This document shows, one piece after another, positions 38,466-40,518 of a stretch of 40,518 bases of DNA. This stretch comes from a virus. The stretch is from the IMG/VR virus record IMGVR_UViG_3300009002_000753, positions 1 through 40,518 of that record. One strand, written 5' to 3'. The notes beneath the pieces are model-generated. The model was not told the DNA's origin, searched no databases, and saw only the letters and a program-made list of their open reading frames with translations. A program made the position numbers and the translations under genes. Numbering within the stretch: the stretch's first letter is position 1; each line of letters opens with the position of its first letter.

Positions 38466-39791
38466 TCATAAAACCAGATTCTTTGAGAACTTGAATTTTA
38501 CTGGGTATTTCCCGTTTTCAGATAGTATTTGTTCTAAGTCGTTTAATAGGTCCTTTCCGTCTTCCTTAGAAAAGTCGAAAAGAATTGAATCGTATGTATA
38601 AAGTACAGCTTTAGATTTTTTACCCTGTAGGTATTTAAAGACTGCTTTAAGTATATTAATATTTCTAGAAGTTTCTAATGATTGCATAACATAATTCATT
38701 AACTTCTGTGGGTTCATTCCCTTGAGCGAGCTTGTGAAAGGCTTTCCACTAATTGGTGCCAGGACTTCTCCGTCATCTTTGTATCGTTTCCATAACTCTT
38801 TGATATAATCATCAATTCTTGTAAAGATTTCAAGGAAAGCATACTTTTCTGGTATCTTTCCATAAATTGCGTGAAAGTTAATTTGTTTAGCTTGGTCATA
38901 TTCTTCTTCTGTTATATGTTCTTTATTAAAGTATTGGGTAGCTAGTTGCTTATGAGCTGATGCTTCGGTAAGTTTATACCCAATTTGCTCACAAAGTAAG
39001 CGCAAATGATAACCGTCAAAATCAAACTCAACAAAGTAATCACCGGTCGGTCGAAAGGTCTTTCTATGCTCGGGAGTCTTAGGTATAGCAGCAAAATTAA
39101 CAGAATTAAAAGCATTAGTAGGTCTAGAAGTAGCATTGTATAAATTGTATGAAGTTAGTACTGTGTTATTATCTGTGTTGTATAGTGGGTTTCTAGGGGT
39201 AAATATTTTATTAAACTCATCATAATATACTCCTAAACCTCCGTGCTCTAGTAAATAGAAAACATTAGTAGCAGTTTTATTATAAAAATCAAAGCCATTA
39301 GGTATTGCAATATTCAATACTGGTTTAATTTGCTTATATATATTTTCATTAGCTTCGTAAAGCTTAGAAATAGGAATTAACTTATTTACCTCTTTATGTT
39401 TCTGAAATTTATTATAAAAGTAGTTTAGTGAGCTATTCTCTTTAGTGTACTCTAACTTATCGTATTTTGTCATAGCATAAAGCAATGAAATATCTATAGC
39501 TTCCTGTAGATTAAAGTGATAGAGCAGCTCTTTCTTATTTAATGTATACAGTGTGTTTGCTTTCAGAAGAAGTTGGTAGACCCGTTCTTTATCTACGTTT
39601 AATCCTTCTGGGTGATCTATAGGAATGATGTATCCGTAATCGGATTTCAGTAATCTTATGTAGACTGCTATTGATGAAGTAAGCTTTGGATGGTATAAGT
39701 CATTAGTTGATACTACATTTACGTAGCAACCTAATCTAACTAGATTCTCTATTGACTGTAATTTACTCTCTTCTTCTACTATATAAAACAC
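38466..39791 (-). CDS. Second, divergent family A DNA polymerase-like protein
   Basis: A 441-residue protein with a recognisable family A palm and fingers. Motif A is EFDFDGYHLRLL (Asp257; the usual QIELR Glu is His262, Arg264 kept). Motif B is AKQINFHAIYG (Lys302, Phe306, Tyr310-Gly311). Motif C is LYTYDSILFDF, where VHDE is replaced by TYDS with Asp401 retained. The N-terminal 200 residues show no exonuclease motifs. The two palm aspartates are kept, so some activity is possible. It sits beside ssb, away from the full polA at 13046. It may be a translesion, primer-related or regulatory polymerase. Confidence 0.8.
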   Translation of the reverse strand: MFYIVEEESKLQSIENLVRLGCYVNVVSTNDLYHPKLTSSIAVYIRLLKSDYGYIIPIDHPEGLNVDKERVYQLLLKANTLYTLNKKELLYHFNLQEAIDISLLYAMTKYDKLEYTKENSSLNYFYNKFQKHKEVNKLIPISKLYEANENIYKQIKPVLNIAIPNGFDFYNKTATNVFYLLEHGGLGVYYDEFNKIFTPRNPLYNTDNNTVLTSYNLYNATSRPTNAFNSVNFAAIPKTPEHRKTFRPTGDYFVEFDFDGYHLRLLCEQIGYKLTEASAHKQLATQYFNKEHITEEEYDQAKQINFHAIYGKIPEKYAFLEIFTRIDDYIKELWKRYKDDGEVLAPISGKPFTSSLKGMNPQKLMNYVMQSLETSRNINILKAVFKYLQGKKSKAVLYTYDSILFDFSKEDGKDLLNDLEQILSENGKYPVKFKFSKNLVL

Positions 39792-39809
39792 TTGTGTATA
39801 ACCTTTAAT

Positions 39810-39825
39810 TATACTTAAATATAAG
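39810..39825 (-). promoter_or_regulatory. Promoter-like motif CTTATATTTAAGTATA
   Basis: A copy of the recurrent motif on the minus strand, 19 bp before the ATG at 39791. AAAGGTTAT lies between it and the start codon. Confidence 0.45.
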
Positions 39826-39849
39826 CATTTAAAAGGTAAGAGACAACTT

Positions 39850-40383
39850 TTACTTAACGAATTTGCCTAAATCTTTGATATACTTATCTAAACCTTTAAT
39901 AGTATTGGTAGCTGCTGCTACTGATTTAGCATTTCTATGTTTAGCACCAAGGTACATATACCCTCTATATTCTGTATTTTCTGAGGGACCTTCTAAGTAC
40001 CATTCTAAAGATACTGTAATACTTCCTGGTATTTTTTTAAGTCTGTTAACTTCTTCTGAAGTGATTTCCATAATCCTTTCAGACCTTAAATCTTTAGCAA
40101 AATGTCGAGTAAAAAATTTATTCTTATAATCTGCTTCTTTAGGTTCAATAAATGCTTGTAACGGTCCTATATGTTTATTTTTATTCTCTTCTTTTTCTAA
40201 ATGAACTTTTTTAAGAATTAACTCATACTTAGCCTCTTGAGGTGTTGCACCGTTGAAGTATTGATTCTTGTACGTAATTATATATTCCCCTCTATACGGC
40301 TTTAGAGTAGACTTGACCAAAAGTTCTTCATCTCCTCCTGTTGCTGTAAATGGTCCTTTATATTTTGATTTTGGTAAAAACAT
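39850..40383 (-). CDS. Putative phage structural protein (177 aa)
   Basis: A 177-residue basic protein opening MFLPKSKYKGPFTATGGDEE. The TGG-E-LL and PYRGEYIITYKNQYFNGATP region resembles an N-terminal beta domain that I recall from baseplate or neck-associated proteins of marine phages. The C-terminus is helical and Lys-rich. It overlaps the baseplate-like fragment by one base (TAATG), which supports a virion role. Confidence 0.6.
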   Translation of the reverse strand: MFLPKSKYKGPFTATGGDEELLVKSTLKPYRGEYIITYKNQYFNGATPQEAKYELILKKVHLEKEENKNKHIGPLQAFIEPKEADYKNKFFTRHFAKDLRSERIMEITSEEVNRLKKIPGSITVSLEWYLEGPSENTEYRGYMYLGAKHRNAKSVAAATNTIKGLDKYIKDLGKFVK

Positions 40384-40518
40384 TATATTATCTGTACTTG
40401 TGCTTCTAAGCTAGTTATCCATGATCCTCCGTCTATAGAGTGGCTTATATTTGTTACCATAAAAACTACTTCTGCGTCTTTATATGAATCAGGTAAATTA
40501 TCATATGGTAATTTAAAA
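40383..40518 (-). CDS. C-terminal fragment of a baseplate/tail protein (partial)
   Basis: The last 44 residues of a gene entering from the right: FKLPYDNLPDSYKDAEVVFM, then VTNISHSIDGGSWITSLEAQ and VQII. The pattern VTNI-H-x-I-x-x-x-x-W-T-x-x-x-A-Q is common at the C-terminus of phage baseplate-hub and tail proteins. Its stop overlaps the next ATG (TAATG). The N-terminus is outside the window, so identity is tentative. Confidence 0.5.
   Translation of the reverse strand, partial: FKLPYDNLPDSYKDAEVVFMVTNISHSIDGGSWITSLEAQVQII

Noticed and set aside
1-40518. CRISPR arrays, insertion sequences or transposases
   Set aside because: No regularly spaced direct repeats, no DDE or serine recombinase signature and no terminal inverted repeats were seen.

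Overview
The window is 40.5 kb from a large double-stranded DNA phage, very probably a tailed phage of a marine Bacteroidota (flavobacterial) host. Every convincing protein gene lies on the minus strand, packed with short ATGA or TAATG overlaps, in AT-rich DNA. The phage assignment rests on a T4-like replication set (gp32-like SSB, UvsX/RecA, DnaB-like helicase, 5' exonuclease), family A DNA polymerase, NrdA/NrdB, tail-fibre-like repeats and a baseplate-like fragment. The host inference rests on signal peptides ending in FAQ and FGQ, a GroES loop of the Bacteroidota IPD..KEKP type, and an Hc1-like histone.

Layout in transcription order (right to left). 40.5-37 kb: baseplate-like fragment, an unknown protein, a second shortened family A polymerase, an unknown protein, SSB. 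37-30 kb: UvsX-like recombinase, 5' exonuclease, nucleotidyltransferase, DnaB helicase, NrdB, NrdA. 30-24 kb: structural protein, thioredoxin, QueC, tRNA-Ala, sulfotransferase, carbamoyltransferase, tail-fibre-like protein. 24-16 kb: QueD, QueE, ferredoxin, phosphoribosyltransferase, FolE, cupin, MazG-like protein, DpdA/TGT-like transglycosylase, PurN-like formyltransferase, P-loop kinase, SNase, QueF, J-domain protein. 16-8.5 kb: GIY-YIG protein, full PolA, sulfotransferase, Hsp20, GroES, GroEL, NadE, ECF-S-like membrane protein, H1-like histone, then two terminators bracketing a possible small RNA. 8.3-4 kb: membrane proteins, adenine phosphoribosyltransferase plus nucleosidase, 2OG oxygenase, two glycosyltransferases. 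4-0 kb: structural-type protein, small proteins, a terminator, and two exported proteins.

The main result is that FolE, QueD, QueE, QueC and QueF together make preQ1 from GTP, and a TGT-like protein resembling DpdA could insert the base into DNA. The window therefore appears to encode a complete 7-deazaguanine DNA hypermodification pathway, with a ferredoxin beside the radical-SAM enzyme and a formyltransferase overlapping the transglycosylase that could decorate preQ1. QueC and QueD both lack canonical zinc ligands. Other points of interest are a four-member chaperone set, two family A polymerases with altered catalytic motifs, a recurrent promoter-like motif (CTTATATT followed by an AT-rich TATA segment), a transporter S-component-like protein, and several host-metabolism genes.
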